DNA of 64,000 bases from an uncultured Lachnospiraceae bacterium (lineage in GTDB: Bacteria > Bacillota > Clostridia > Lachnospirales > Lachnospiraceae). Where the stretch lies: contig ONAZ01000002.1 of NCBI GenBank assembly GCA_900315945.1, positions 124,001 to 188,000 of the forward strand. Reading direction: 5' to 3'. This document shows, piece after piece, positions 34,830 through 43,911 of the stretch (position 1 is its first letter; the number at the start of each line of letters is the position of its first letter). A program made the position numbers and the translations under genes. The notes beneath the pieces are model-generated. The model was not told the origin of the DNA, did not search any database, and saw only the letters and a program-made list of their open reading frames with translations.

Positions 34830-36458
34830 TCAAACAACAAATCCGTAACACTCCTCATCTAATATATTACCATTTACATCGTATATTCTATACAACGTCC
34901 AATAATAGCCACTTCTTGGTTGCCATATCGTCCACGCAGTATCTCCTCCACCAGTATTCATCTTACCGGTAGAATGGATCCAGGGATAAGGATATCCTGC
35001 CGACAATAAAGCACAATCCAAAACAAGCATCTCATATCTATAAGAGTTATTAGGATTATCAAAGGTCGAAAAGCCTATTAAATAACCTCCGCCCGCTCCA
35101 CTATATGGAACTTGACAAATAGCATTAATACACTGCTTATGAGTCAAACCAATGACAGATTCAGCAGCTTGTATTCCAGAACTATGCCACTTTGCTCTAC
35201 AAAGGAGCAAAAATGTTCCAGACTTTCCAGGATTCCAAGAACACCAAACATTACCTTGTGCCCAATCACTTATCACAAACCATTTATTCTTATCAATGTC
35301 GTATCCCAACCACATAAAATCTAAATTTGATACATACTCATTTCCAACAACCATCCCCGCGGTAACATTATTGTGAGTATGATTATATAAATAAATACCC
35401 GAAGTCAGCGTCTCGCTTCCATAATCATAAGGACAACTCTCTCTTCCCACAGAACTCCAAAAGCCTTCGATGGTATGATCAGCTCTACCTAGCGAAAGCA
35501 TTGTACTATCACTCTTATTAAAATGTTTATATCTAGAACCATAAGAATCATCCCACGTAACGTCAACAGCATACCAATAATCGCCAATCTTAACCTGGTT
35601 CCATTCATGATGTGCGCTTGTTATTGACATTGCAGGTATTCCACGGGCGTAACAAAGAAGTGCGAAGGCTTCAGAATACCCTGCACATACAGTTTCGCCA
35701 CCTGGGTTTAGGAACACAGATGCACAACTTTGATCAAATGGTGTGTTTAAACTACCATAACTACAATTATTGACTAAAAGATCATGTATCTTCTTCTCTT
35801 TATCATAGGCACTGGCGCTAGCACTCACTTGACCAAGATACCAGTTAATTTTGGACTTAATCTGAGACGCATAGTATGCACGTTGTGCTCCTGTATGCAT
35901 TTCATCATACACACCAATACGCACCGCCATTTGATCATGGGAATCTTTATATACTCCGATATATTGACTAAGATAGTATAGTTCTGGCGTATCATATATC
36001 AATAGATATGCAACATTAAGCGCCTCCTGTTGCGTAAGCCCTGTATACTTAACTGTTGGAGTCAGATACACCCCCTCGGCACTACCATAGGTAAAATCTG
36101 CACCGCCATCAACATATGCCATCAATTTACTATACAAATCATCATATAACTTCCTTTGATTAGCATTTAGCCTACTAAAAGAATAATTATAATAAGGGGA
36201 ACTAAACTGATACCAGAAAGAATCTGTCCCCTTATAGCACTTCTCAACAAATGTCTCTACATCAGCCTTCTGAGACTCATCTACAATCTCATTAAATTCC
36301 TCTTCTGAAACATCTTTTATTTCAACTTCAAGTTCTTTAAGCCCTGTTGGATGCTCTTCCTCTGCATACGCATTAATCTCAGACACAGCAAATAGCCCTA
36401 ACATTAATGTTAGAGCTATAGCAATCGATGCTACTCTTTTAAAAAATCTTTTTTTCAT
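34830..36458 (-). CDS. Secreted transglutaminase-like protein with shared C-terminal module
   Basis: 542 residues from the ATG at 36458 (AGGAG upstream); signal peptide about 1-31 ending AYAEE. The transglutaminase-like core (about 210-320) carries the full triad: Cys in GGETVCAGYSEAF, His in AHHEWNQV and Asp in AVDVTWDDSYG. Such secreted domains act as peptidases or crosslinkers on surface proteins; which applies is unclear. The last 180 residues are the same module as in the SGNH gene just downstream, with near-identical runs such as GGGYLIGFSTFDNPNNSYRY. The two genes are separated by 124 bases and probably arose partly by duplication. Confidence 0.88.
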   Translation of the reverse strand: MKKRFFKRVASIAIALTLMLGLFAVSEINAYAEEEHPTGLKELEVEIKDVSEEEFNEIVDESQKADVETFVEKCYKGTDSFWYQFSSPYYNYSFSRLNANQRKLYDDLYSKLMAYVDGGADFTYGSAEGVYLTPTVKYTGLTQQEALNVAYLLIYDTPELYYLSQYIGVYKDSHDQMAVRIGVYDEMHTGAQRAYYASQIKSKINWYLGQVSASASAYDKEKKIHDLLVNNCSYGSLNTPFDQSCASVFLNPGGETVCAGYSEAFALLCYARGIPAMSITSAHHEWNQVKIGDYWYAVDVTWDDSYGSRYKHFNKSDSTMLSLGRADHTIEGFWSSVGRESCPYDYGSETLTSGIYLYNHTHNNVTAGMVVGNEYVSNLDFMWLGYDIDKNKWFVISDWAQGNVWCSWNPGKSGTFLLLCRAKWHSSGIQAAESVIGLTHKQCINAICQVPYSGAGGGYLIGFSTFDNPNNSYRYEMLVLDCALLSAGYPYPWIHSTGKMNTGGGDTAWTIWQPRSGYYWTLYRIYDVNGNILDEECYGFVV

Positions 36459-36475
36459 AGGCACTCCTGTCTACC

Positions 36476-37063
36476 CTAATCTAACTTCATGCCCTTCCCT
36501 GCGCAATAATCTTTAAAACTTTGATTAACTTTATCCTTGTCAGACAATATAACATCCTCTGGTGTGAGGCTATCATTAAATGGCCATTCAACAGCAATGT
36601 CAGGATCATTCCACATAAGACCGCCTTCATCATTTGGGTGATAGAAATCAGTTACTTTATAGCAAAACTCTGCGTAATCTGACATTACGAGGAAACCATG
36701 AGCAAATCCCTTTGGAACAAAGAATTGTTTCTTGTTCTCTGCAGATAATACTAGACCATAGCATTTACCAAAAGTAGGTGAACCATTTCTAAGGTCAACA
36801 GCAACATCATACACTTCACCATTAATCACTCTTACAAGTTTATCCTGTGGATGATTAAGTTGGAAATGAAGCCCTCTAAGAACACCTTTCTTTGATGCAG
36901 ACTGATTATCTTGTACAAATTTGTGATCAATTCCTTCTGCTGCAAAATCATTATAATTATATGTCTCCATAAAGTAACCACGCTCATCACCAAATGCAGT
37001 TGGCGTAATTACATGAAGTCCTTCAATTCCATTAACATTATGTTCTACTGTTATTTTTCCCAT
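36476..37063 (-). CDS. rfbC: dTDP-4-dehydrorhamnose 3,5-epimerase
   Basis: 195 residues from the ATG at 37063 (GGAGGAAAT upstream). RGYFMETYN, QDNQSASKKGVLRGLHFQ with the catalytic histidine, DVAVDLRNGSPTFG, and FVPKGFAHGFLV are classic RmlC features. It converts dTDP-4-keto-6-deoxyglucose to the L-rhamnose-series ketosugar in the cytoplasm. RmlA is the next gene upstream. The presence of RgpF in the island fits a need for L-rhamnose. Confidence 0.95.
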   Translation of the reverse strand: MGKITVEHNVNGIEGLHVITPTAFGDERGYFMETYNYNDFAAEGIDHKFVQDNQSASKKGVLRGLHFQLNHPQDKLVRVINGEVYDVAVDLRNGSPTFGKCYGLVLSAENKKQFFVPKGFAHGFLVMSDYAEFCYKVTDFYHPNDEGGLMWNDPDIAVEWPFNDSLTPEDVILSDKDKVNQSFKDYCAGKGMKLD

Positions 37064-37125
37064 TATTTCCTCCAAAAATCTTATAATTTAATCGCCCAAC
37101 ATTTCGCTTCGCGAAACGTCGCCGT

Positions 37126-37171
37126 GTAATCAGGACTCCTCCCACACTGCGTGTGGGCCCCTCCTCATTAC
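37126..37171. repeat. Nested hairpin between rfbA and rfbC
   Basis: GTAATCAGGA and TCCTCATTAC (one mismatch) enclose a perfect CCCACAC-TGC-GTGTGGG stem. The right arm contains the rfbA stop codon. A second hairpin TTTCGC/GCGAAA lies at 37101-37116. No T-run follows, so it looks like a processing or stability structure in the rfbA-rfbC transcript, not a standard terminator. Confidence 0.6.
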
Positions 37172-38046
37172 AGACCTTCTGCTACATCTATTAGATATTT
37201 TCCATACTCTGTCTTCATAAGAGGTTCTGCAAGCTTTCTTAACTGATTAGCATCAATAAAGCCTCTCTTATATGCAATCTCTTCTATACAAGACACATAT
37301 AGTCCCTGTCTCTTCTGGAATGTCTCAACGAAATTAGCAGCCTGTAGAAGCATCTCGTGATTACCAGTATCCAGCCATGCGAATCCTCGACCAAGAGTTT
37401 CAACATGAAGGTTACCACGACTTAAATATTCATTATTAACAGATGTAATCTCTAATTCACCTCTTGCTGAAGGCTTAACATTCTTAGCAATATCAACAAC
37501 ATCGTTGTCATAGAAATATAGTCCAGGGACAGCATAGTTTGACTTTGGATGTTCTGGCTTCTCTTCAATCGAGATAGCAATTCCATTATCGTCAAATTCA
37601 ACTACTCCATATTCTCTAGGATTTCTTACATAATAACCAAATATTGTTGCACCATTCTCAGATTCCGTTCTATTAGCGGTCTCACGAAGTACCTTAGAGA
37701 AGCTTTGTCCATAGAATATATTATCTCCTAGAACAAGTGCCACTGCATCATTACCAATAAATTCATCACCTATGATAAATGCCTCTGCAAGTCCATTAGG
37801 AGCTTCCTGAATCTTATATTCAATATTCATTCCAAGCTGACTTCCATCTCCAAGTAATTCTTTAAAAACTGGAAGATCTCTCGGTGTAGAAATAATAAGC
37901 ACCTCTCTAATTCCAGAAAGCATTAAAGTAGATAATGGATAATAAATCATTGGCTTATCATATATTGGCATTATCTGCTTTGAAATTGCCTTTGTTAACG
38001 GATATAATCTTGTTCCTGAACCTCCTGCAAGGATGATTCCCTTCAT
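37168..38046 (-). CDS. rfbA: Glucose-1-phosphate thymidylyltransferase
   Basis: 292 residues. [18 protein letters not shown] is the nucleotide-binding start; [18 protein letters not shown] with the catalytic lysine, [11 protein letters not shown] with the metal aspartate, and [12 protein letters not shown] are all RmlA marks. It makes dTDP-glucose from dTTP and glucose-1-phosphate. RBS AGGGAGGAA precedes the ATG. Its leader may be formed by palindrome C (38077-38319). Confidence 0.96.
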   Translation of the reverse strand: MKGIILAGGSGTRLYPLTKAISKQIMPIYDKPMIYYPLSTLMLSGIREVLIISTPRDLPVFKELLGDGSQLGMNIEYKIQEAPNGLAEAFIIGDEFIGNDAVALVLGDNIFYGQSFSKVLRETANRTESENGATIFGYYVRNPREYGVVEFDDNGIAISIEEKPEHPKSNYAVPGLYFYDNDVVDIAKNVKPSARGELEITSVNNEYLSRGNLHVETLGRGFAWLDTGNHEMLLQAANFVETFQKRQGLYVSCIEEIAYKRGFIDANQLRKLAEPLMKTEYGKYLIDVAEGL

Positions 38047-38076
38047 AATTTAATTTCCTCCCTATTTTATAAATAT

Positions 38077-38319
38077 GATATTCTTCATAATACACGCTTA
38101 TATGTCCGAATCCTTAGTTCAAGCTTAGAGAATATACATGATTAAGTTATCGAAGAGAATTCGTGCCAAGGAGGGCACGAATAGGTTCGAGCTGACACGA
38201 TGTCAGATCGAGAACCGGTCTCTGTCCAACTTATATACTATTCGATACCTTAATCATATATATTCTCTTAGCGAAGAACTATTAGTGAGGACATATAAGT
38301 GTGTATATATGAAGAATCG
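38077..38319. repeat. Large palindrome C (about 243 bp) with branched tip
   Basis: Arms of about 80 bases (left: GATATTCTTCATAATACAC, TTATATGTCC, AGTTC, TTAGAGAATATA, ATGATTAAG, TATCGAA) are matched by the right arm at roughly 85 per cent. The tip holds two more hairpins: ATTCGTGCC/GGCACGAAT (38159-38182, perfect nine-base stem) and GGTTC..GACA/TGTC..GAACC (38184-38216). The element starts just upstream of the rfbA RBS region and ends one base before the DUF2804 stop codon. The multi-branch tip is more like a folded RNA than a simple repeat. Confidence 0.78.
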
Positions 38320-38320
38320 C

Positions 38321-39490
38321 CTATAACAATAAAGTCTTATCTTCACCCATTCCCACGCAACCAGTAAGATCATATTTCTTACCAGACTCGTCTCGAATGT
38401 ATCCTTCTAACTCTCCGAAAGTTATGTAATAATCAATATTAACAACACCAGCGTGAGTTATCATTGGATTAATACTATACACCTTCTGCGTCAAATTAAC
38501 CATATCATATTGGTCTTTGATATAAACTTCCTGATAGTCCTTGAAATCCTTCGTCTCAGGATTTCTTGAAAACTTAACAGGTGGAAGGATGCTTGATGTT
38601 CCTTCTAGCCACAGAATATTCTCATTATAACGTTCTTGATCGATAGACTGATTTCTTGTCAAATTAAATGCAAGATACATATCTTCTCCATCAATATTAT
38701 ATCTGCCAAGGGTTGTAACCCAATCATAATGAGCACGTCTTGGATAATAACCTCTATGATCATCAATTATTGCAACGGTATTCTCATTAGATACCATTTT
38801 CTCACCGTTAAATGTTAACTCTCCCTCAGCCTTGAAGAAATCCTTTTGTGAGTATAAAGGACGTGGTCTCTTCTTGTCAAATGGTATACTTGCCACACAT
38901 GGGTCTGATATACGTGTAAGTTCAACATCATAGTCAATAGTTGCTTCACCTACATTTTCTTTCATAGCAGCAACTGCTGTCTTATCTTTTCTAGGAACTG
39001 TGATTAGGCACTTACCTTTATGTGAACCGGACAGATGCGCTTTACCTTCATCAAAGGTATTAACATACTTAACAAAACTAACATCCGTCTTTGCAAATGC
39101 AACAGATCCTTTAATCAGGTTAGGTGCTATCTGCGTATCTTTACTCTTAAGATCAGTATCCCAACAATACGTGGTTTTAGTTCTCTTATCGTAGAACACA
39201 TTTAATGTCTTACCAAAGATTCCCATGTCACATACAACAGCCAGAAGAATTCCATTATCAAAATGTACTTCTGTTGCCTCCCACAGGGTAAGCTTTAGTC
39301 TGTTAAATGCATTTGGCAGTGCTGTAGGTCCTTTTAATTTAAGAAGTTCCATCTCTTCAAACTCTTTGTCAAAGGTACCAAATTCGCAACTACCATCAGT
39401 TCTTACCATACTCTTTGGTGTAGGTACTGCTCTTCTTGTCTCATTAATATATTTACTGTATTCTCCCCTAATTGGTTCTCTCTTAACCAT
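38321..39490 (-). CDS. DUF2804 protein
   Basis: 389 residues matching the general look of DUF2804: WEATEVHFDNGILLAVVCDMG, a DDHRGYYPRRAHYDWVTT block near 255, and AFNLTRNQS. The family is soluble, widespread in bacteria, and of unknown function; beta-rich, lipocalin-like or carbohydrate-related folds have been suggested for such proteins but I cannot confirm that here. RBS GGGGGAGG and a likely extended -10 (TGTTATAAT near 39600) precede it. It lies between rfbA and the DUF308 gene and may not be part of the glycan pathway. Confidence 0.8.
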   Translation of the reverse strand: MVKREPIRGEYSKYINETRRAVPTPKSMVRTDGSCEFGTFDKEFEEMELLKLKGPTALPNAFNRLKLTLWEATEVHFDNGILLAVVCDMGIFGKTLNVFYDKRTKTTYCWDTDLKSKDTQIAPNLIKGSVAFAKTDVSFVKYVNTFDEGKAHLSGSHKGKCLITVPRKDKTAVAAMKENVGEATIDYDVELTRISDPCVASIPFDKKRPRPLYSQKDFFKAEGELTFNGEKMVSNENTVAIIDDHRGYYPRRAHYDWVTTLGRYNIDGEDMYLAFNLTRNQSIDQERYNENILWLEGTSSILPPVKFSRNPETKDFKDYQEVYIKDQYDMVNLTQKVYSINPMITHAGVVNIDYYITFGELEGYIRDESGKKYDLTGCVGMGEDKTLLL

Positions 39491-39659
39491 AAGCCTCCCC
39501 CTTTCTCTAGTAACATGTCTTTTAGAAAATCAAATTCTTTCTCGCAATAAAGACATTTATCTAAATATGTAACCCCAAAGGATATAACTATCCTTATAAA
39601 TTATTATAACACATTTTCGAGAAAATATGGCTTAAAAGGGTAAATCTAGCAATACTATA

Positions 39660-39890
39660 TTATTCATCAAACTCTACGACAACATAAAAGCCTTTTTCAG
39701 TCTCTTTAATATCAACGACTTTGCCTTCTGTACTATTGAGCCTCTCAGTGATTTTGAAATTAGCAGACATTGCATAACTTCGGCCTAGAGTATAGTAATA
39801 TGAATTAGGAAGTTTGCTTTCTGTAACAGGCAGAATCTGCCCTTTTTCAACAAGTCCTTCCCTTTCCATTTTGAATTCCATTTGTCTCAC
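39660..39890 (-). CDS. Small unknown protein
   Basis: 73 to 76 residues. A GTG start at 39890 overlaps the stop of the DUF308 gene (TAGTG); an ATG at 39881 is the alternative. No strong RBS is seen, so it may depend on translational coupling. The sequence has NSYYYTLGRSYAMSANFKITERL and a charged beta end (DIKETEKGFYVVVEFDE), without membrane segments or cysteines. I do not recognise it. Codon use looks like that of its neighbours. Confidence 0.55.
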   Translation of the reverse strand: MRQMEFKMEREGLVEKGQILPVTESKLPNSYYYTLGRSYAMSANFKITERLNSTEGKVVDIKETEKGFYVVVEFDE

Positions 39891-40465
39891 TACTTAATCA
39901 CCTTCGATTCTACTTCTCTATCGCCATACATATTCTTCTTATACTTAGAAGCACGAATAGCAACGATTATAGTAGTTATTGCGTCTAGAATCAGCATAAC
40001 TCCTACAACAATTGATACTGCTGTAAATGCGCCAAAGGAACAGAATATACAATAGAATCCGAATACAACGCTAAAAATACCAACAATAAGCATTAGCCAC
40101 CAGGTTTTTATTCCCATTGATTTAACTGTAAATGCTGATATTATACTTTGAATACCATGAACAGCAAGCATAACTCCTACCGCAATATATACTATTACTG
40201 CAAATTTCAAAGGATTAACAATAATCCAAATACCTATAGCTCCAAGAAGTATTGCTAGAATTATTGCTGGTACCGATAACCCCATTCTATTTGCTATTGC
40301 TCCTATAAGCATAAATAATGCAAAAATAAGAATCATTATACCCACAATAACAGATATAACAGATCCTGATTCAACAGGAAACACCATAAATAGTATTCCC
40401 ATTATAAGAGACATTATTGCAGATATATAAATATCAAACCTTATCGCTTTCATTGTTTCTTTCAT
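39890..40465 (-). CDS. HdeD/DUF308 family membrane protein
   Basis: 191 residues with six hydrophobic segments arranged as repeated pairs (IMSLIMGILFMVFP, VIVGIMILIFALFMLIGAI, VPAIILAILLGAIGIWIIVNP, VYIAVGVMLAVHGIQSII and two more), the pattern of the HdeD/DUF308 family. In E. coli HdeD is linked to acid resistance; in Firmicutes the role is unknown. RBS AAGGAGAT precedes the ATG. A small gene overlaps its end. Confidence 0.83.
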   Translation of the reverse strand: MKETMKAIRFDIYISAIMSLIMGILFMVFPVESGSVISVIVGIMILIFALFMLIGAIANRMGLSVPAIILAILLGAIGIWIIVNPLKFAVIVYIAVGVMLAVHGIQSIISAFTVKSMGIKTWWLMLIVGIFSVVFGFYCIFCSFGAFTAVSIVVGVMLILDAITTIIVAIRASKYKKNMYGDREVESKVIK

Positions 40466-40493
40466 CCTCTTTATCTCCTTTTATTAATACATT

Positions 40494-42245
40494 TTATGAC
40501 AACTTGCTGATTTCTTCATCTATTCGTTTTCTAATCTCAAGCATCTTTTTTCGAATTACTTTTCTTCTTTTCCTATCATATGTATAGAGACCATTTATTT
40601 CATTTTCAACATCTGAAAGTTGCGTGTAAATACATCCACACATACCTTCCTCTATGACAGGATATACCATCTCTTCGTACATTTCGCATATCTTATATGT
40701 AAGTGCATTTTCATTCGGACAAGCACCATAGCCATAACTTGTACCTTCACTTACGTGACCTTCTACTATATACGAGAATCCACCACATTCTGACAAAAAT
40801 AATGGCTTATTACTAACATGTAATTCTTTACTCTTAAAATACACATGCCTACTATCAAAATCACTCTTCTTCTGTTGAAACCAACCCGAGGTAGAATCGT
40901 ATAATCTAGTAGGATCTTCCTTAGTAAGAATATCATATAGTTTATCTGCCTCGAACTGTCCCCATCCTTCATTGAAAATGGTATAACAGAGAATACTAGG
41001 ATAGTTATAAAGCTCTTTTATTGTATCTTTACAATGGTTTATAAAGAACTCTTTTCGTTCTCTATCAATGTATTTTTTCAAATCATCTCTTCTATACTTA
41101 CCACCAAATGTCGGAAGTATAGTATCACCTATGTAATGATATTTGCCCGAATTAACCATATCCTGTACTACATACATTCCAAGCCTGTCACAGGAATAGT
41201 AAAACTGCGCCGCCTCAATTTTAATATGTTTTCTAAGTGTATTAAAACCTAGCTTTTTCATCCTAAGGATATCCCTGTCATATTCAATATAATCAGGGGG
41301 AGTCATATTCCCATCAACATAATACCCCTGGTCTAATACACCATGCAGAAACGCAGACTTATCGTTTATACAAAGTCTCTGCACGCCATCTATATTCATG
41401 ATGCAGACATTTCTAAATGCTATATAAGTATATATTGTATCGTCTTTGTATGTGATTTCCACAGGATAAAGGGTAGGGGAATATTCATCCCAAAGCTTTA
41501 GTTCATATGATTCATTAAGATAGTCTGAAATAACATCTTCATCGATGACAACTTCTTCCTCAGCCTCCTTAGAATAGATCAGACGATCTTCTTGTATATA
41601 ACTATACAAGTCATACTCTTTAGGTTGAAGCACTACCCCTTCGTAGACATTAAAAGTAACTTTATCAGATTTATTCTTGTTAGTTTCACTATGGTTTACA
41701 GAAGAATTAATTTCTACACTAATTTTAGCGAAAATATCATTTGGCGTTATTTTAACATCACTAATATACTCCCTAGGAACCACTTCAATAAATACACTTT
41801 TCCATATTCCTGATGTAGGAGTATACCACATACTATGAGGTTTCTTGCATTGTTTGCCATAGGGATAAGTTAGATCTAATTTGTCTGTTACTTCTACAAC
41901 AATCTTATTAATACCGTCTACATTTATAACATTAGTTATATCAAATCGAAATGGTAAATAGCCACCTCTATGCTCCCCTAGGAGTACGTCATTGACATAT
42001 ACCTTTGCGATCTGATCCACAGCACCAAAATGAAGTATAAATCTACTGTCCTTGTCAAATACAAGTTCATCTACTCTGAACACTCTAGAATAAGTAAACT
42101 CATCTGGCACATCTTTCGAATAACCACTAAGCTTACTCTGGGGTGGATAGGGCACATTAATTTCATCTCCGTCAAGAAGCCACTTACCATCAAGTAGCAT
42201 AGTATTATCTCTATATAATTGTGGTCTTGGGTACTGTCTATTCAT
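40494..42245 (-). CDS. Glycoside hydrolase family 2 enzyme
   Basis: 583 residues from the ATG at 42245 (AAGGAGAT upstream). The sugar-binding domain (about 10-165, AVDQIAKVYVNDVLLGEHRGGYLPFRFDIT) leads to an immunoglobulin-like domain and a TIM barrel (about 290-583). FNTLRKHIKIEA, YTIFNEGWGQ with the acid/base Glu, and LFLSECGG with the nucleophile Glu are all in place. Known members are beta-galactosidases, glucuronidases and mannosidases; the substrate cannot be told. There is no signal peptide, so it is cytoplasmic. It starts inside the end of the DUF2142 gene region of the glycan island. Confidence 0.9.
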   Translation of the reverse strand: MNRQYPRPQLYRDNTMLLDGKWLLDGDEINVPYPPQSKLSGYSKDVPDEFTYSRVFRVDELVFDKDSRFILHFGAVDQIAKVYVNDVLLGEHRGGYLPFRFDITNVINVDGINKIVVEVTDKLDLTYPYGKQCKKPHSMWYTPTSGIWKSVFIEVVPREYISDVKITPNDIFAKISVEINSSVNHSETNKNKSDKVTFNVYEGVVLQPKEYDLYSYIQEDRLIYSKEAEEEVVIDEDVISDYLNESYELKLWDEYSPTLYPVEITYKDDTIYTYIAFRNVCIMNIDGVQRLCINDKSAFLHGVLDQGYYVDGNMTPPDYIEYDRDILRMKKLGFNTLRKHIKIEAAQFYYSCDRLGMYVVQDMVNSGKYHYIGDTILPTFGGKYRRDDLKKYIDRERKEFFINHCKDTIKELYNYPSILCYTIFNEGWGQFEADKLYDILTKEDPTRLYDSTSGWFQQKKSDFDSRHVYFKSKELHVSNKPLFLSECGGFSYIVEGHVSEGTSYGYGACPNENALTYKICEMYEEMVYPVIEEGMCGCIYTQLSDVENEINGLYTYDRKRRKVIRKKMLEIRKRIDEEISKLS

Positions 42246-42255
42246 ATATATCTCC

Positions 42256-43911
42256 TTATACAAATCCAAGAACACTAACGCAACTCACGTAGCTTGATAT
42301 TGTCGTTAAAATGATAAATAAATTATCCACATTTGGAATTCTAATTTTTTGCCAGCCGCCAAACGAAAGCATCATTATTTGAAGTGTAGGTATAATGTAT
42401 CTCCCTTGGAATCCCTCAACCTTTGTATCCCATGGAAAAGTCCAATATAAAAGCATCGCCATAAAGGTAATAACAACCGGTGCTAATCCTATTAGAAAAG
42501 AAAATATTCTATTACCTACAGAAAAAGCATAGTTTTCCTCTCTATATCTAATCATAGATAATAGAAGCAAAAGCAAATTAAAAGCGACTATTTTCTTAGT
42601 TATAAATATCCTGTAAAACCCAAGAACTCCACCCCCTAGTTGGTTAAAAATATGGGTTTTCTCGGAAATAATATAATTCTTAAGAAGTGAAAATAATCTA
42701 GATGGATTTTGAATATACTCAATAGGTGCCACCCCACTTACGCCATTAACTTCTCTAATATTCTGAGGGACCCCCCACAAAAACGCTACAATTCGATCAT
42801 ATCCACCAAAGAAAACTATATATAACACAGCAAGGACAACTATTACTGATATTACTGAAATGCTAATATATTTTTTTCTTCCTGCAAACCAATTCTTGTT
42901 TACGCAAAGGATAATAGGTAACAGAAATATTATTATATAAACCCCTCTTTTTACATTAAGAAGACAAAAAGCACAAAATACATACATTAGTAGTTCTGTT
43001 ATTGATATTCTAATAACAGGTATTTCTATATTCCATTTCCAACTACATCTATTACTTCTATCACCATATTTAAGGAAAAATGCTTGAGCACATACCACCA
43101 TACAACACGCAATCACAATACAATCATAAGAGAATGATGACGCTTGTTGTAATGTTATGGGAAGAAATGATATAACAAATAGTACTCTCTTACCAAATGG
43201 TATCTTATTAATAGCATATGTTGTCATAGCAACATATAATAGCATATTAAGCATTGCACCAAAGGCATATGCCCATGAAAAATTCAGCCCCAGAACCCTT
43301 GCTATTGTAATACCAACTGCCGGAAGGAAATACATATAGTATCCATCCGACGAAGTTTTCCAAATAGCTCTTACAGTAACATCTTGAGACTTATCAATTG
43401 CGCCAAAGGAATTCATAAAGCTTTCATATTGACTTGTATCTATCCTATTAGGAAAACTAGAATCTGGAAAGTTCGCATCCACATATCTTGCATCTCTAAT
43501 AAGTATAGTTTTTCCCGTCTCATCTGTACCAATCTGAGGATTGTAATCATCACCCATTATCTCATCTGATATCATATAGGCTGTATTAAAATGTGCATGT
43601 TCATCCGGCGTCTCAAAAGCAGGAATCAGAGCAATATATACTATACCGAGAGTCAATGCAATCACTGGATATATCTTTCCAATTTCTATTTCTCTATATA
43701 TCTCAAGATACCCAACAACTACTACAAGGATTCCCACAACAATTAAAACGAACCATGAAAATCCCCTAAAGCCTGCACCAGCATCTGGATTATGTCCAAA
43801 TATACGGACACATCCAACTGTAAAACAAACAATGGCGACAGCAAGCACTGCCACCATTCTAAGTAGTTTTATTTTATTTGAGTATTTATATTTTGCATAT
43901 AAATAATTCAT
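42256..43911 (-). CDS. DUF2142 polytopic membrane protein
   Basis: 551 residues with about twelve hydrophobic segments. ALIPAFETPDEHAHFNTAYMISDEI after the third segment and LPITLQQASSFSYDCIVIACC are DUF2142 marks. The acidic and histidine residues in the first large outer loop are like those of GT-C transferases, and the family often sits in surface-glycan clusters. No reaction is assigned. Its ATG overlaps the glf stop codon (TAATG), showing coupling to the Galf-forming enzyme and suggesting a role in the same polymer. Confidence 0.82.
   Translation of the reverse strand: MNYLYAKYKYSNKIKLLRMVAVLAVAIVCFTVGCVRIFGHNPDAGAGFRGFSWFVLIVVGILVVVVGYLEIYREIEIGKIYPVIALTLGIVYIALIPAFETPDEHAHFNTAYMISDEIMGDDYNPQIGTDETGKTILIRDARYVDANFPDSSFPNRIDTSQYESFMNSFGAIDKSQDVTVRAIWKTSSDGYYMYFLPAVGITIARVLGLNFSWAYAFGAMLNMLLYVAMTTYAINKIPFGKRVLFVISFLPITLQQASSFSYDCIVIACCMVVCAQAFFLKYGDRSNRCSWKWNIEIPVIRISITELLMYVFCAFCLLNVKRGVYIIIFLLPIILCVNKNWFAGRKKYISISVISVIVVLAVLYIVFFGGYDRIVAFLWGVPQNIREVNGVSGVAPIEYIQNPSRLFSLLKNYIISEKTHIFNQLGGGVLGFYRIFITKKIVAFNLLLLLLSMIRYREENYAFSVGNRIFSFLIGLAPVVITFMAMLLYWTFPWDTKVEGFQGRYIIPTLQIMMLSFGGWQKIRIPNVDNLFIILTTISSYVSCVSVLGFV

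Noticed and set aside
38138-38326. 62-residue plus-strand frame within palindrome C
   Set aside because: It is made of palindrome arms, has no RBS and no recognisable protein features.
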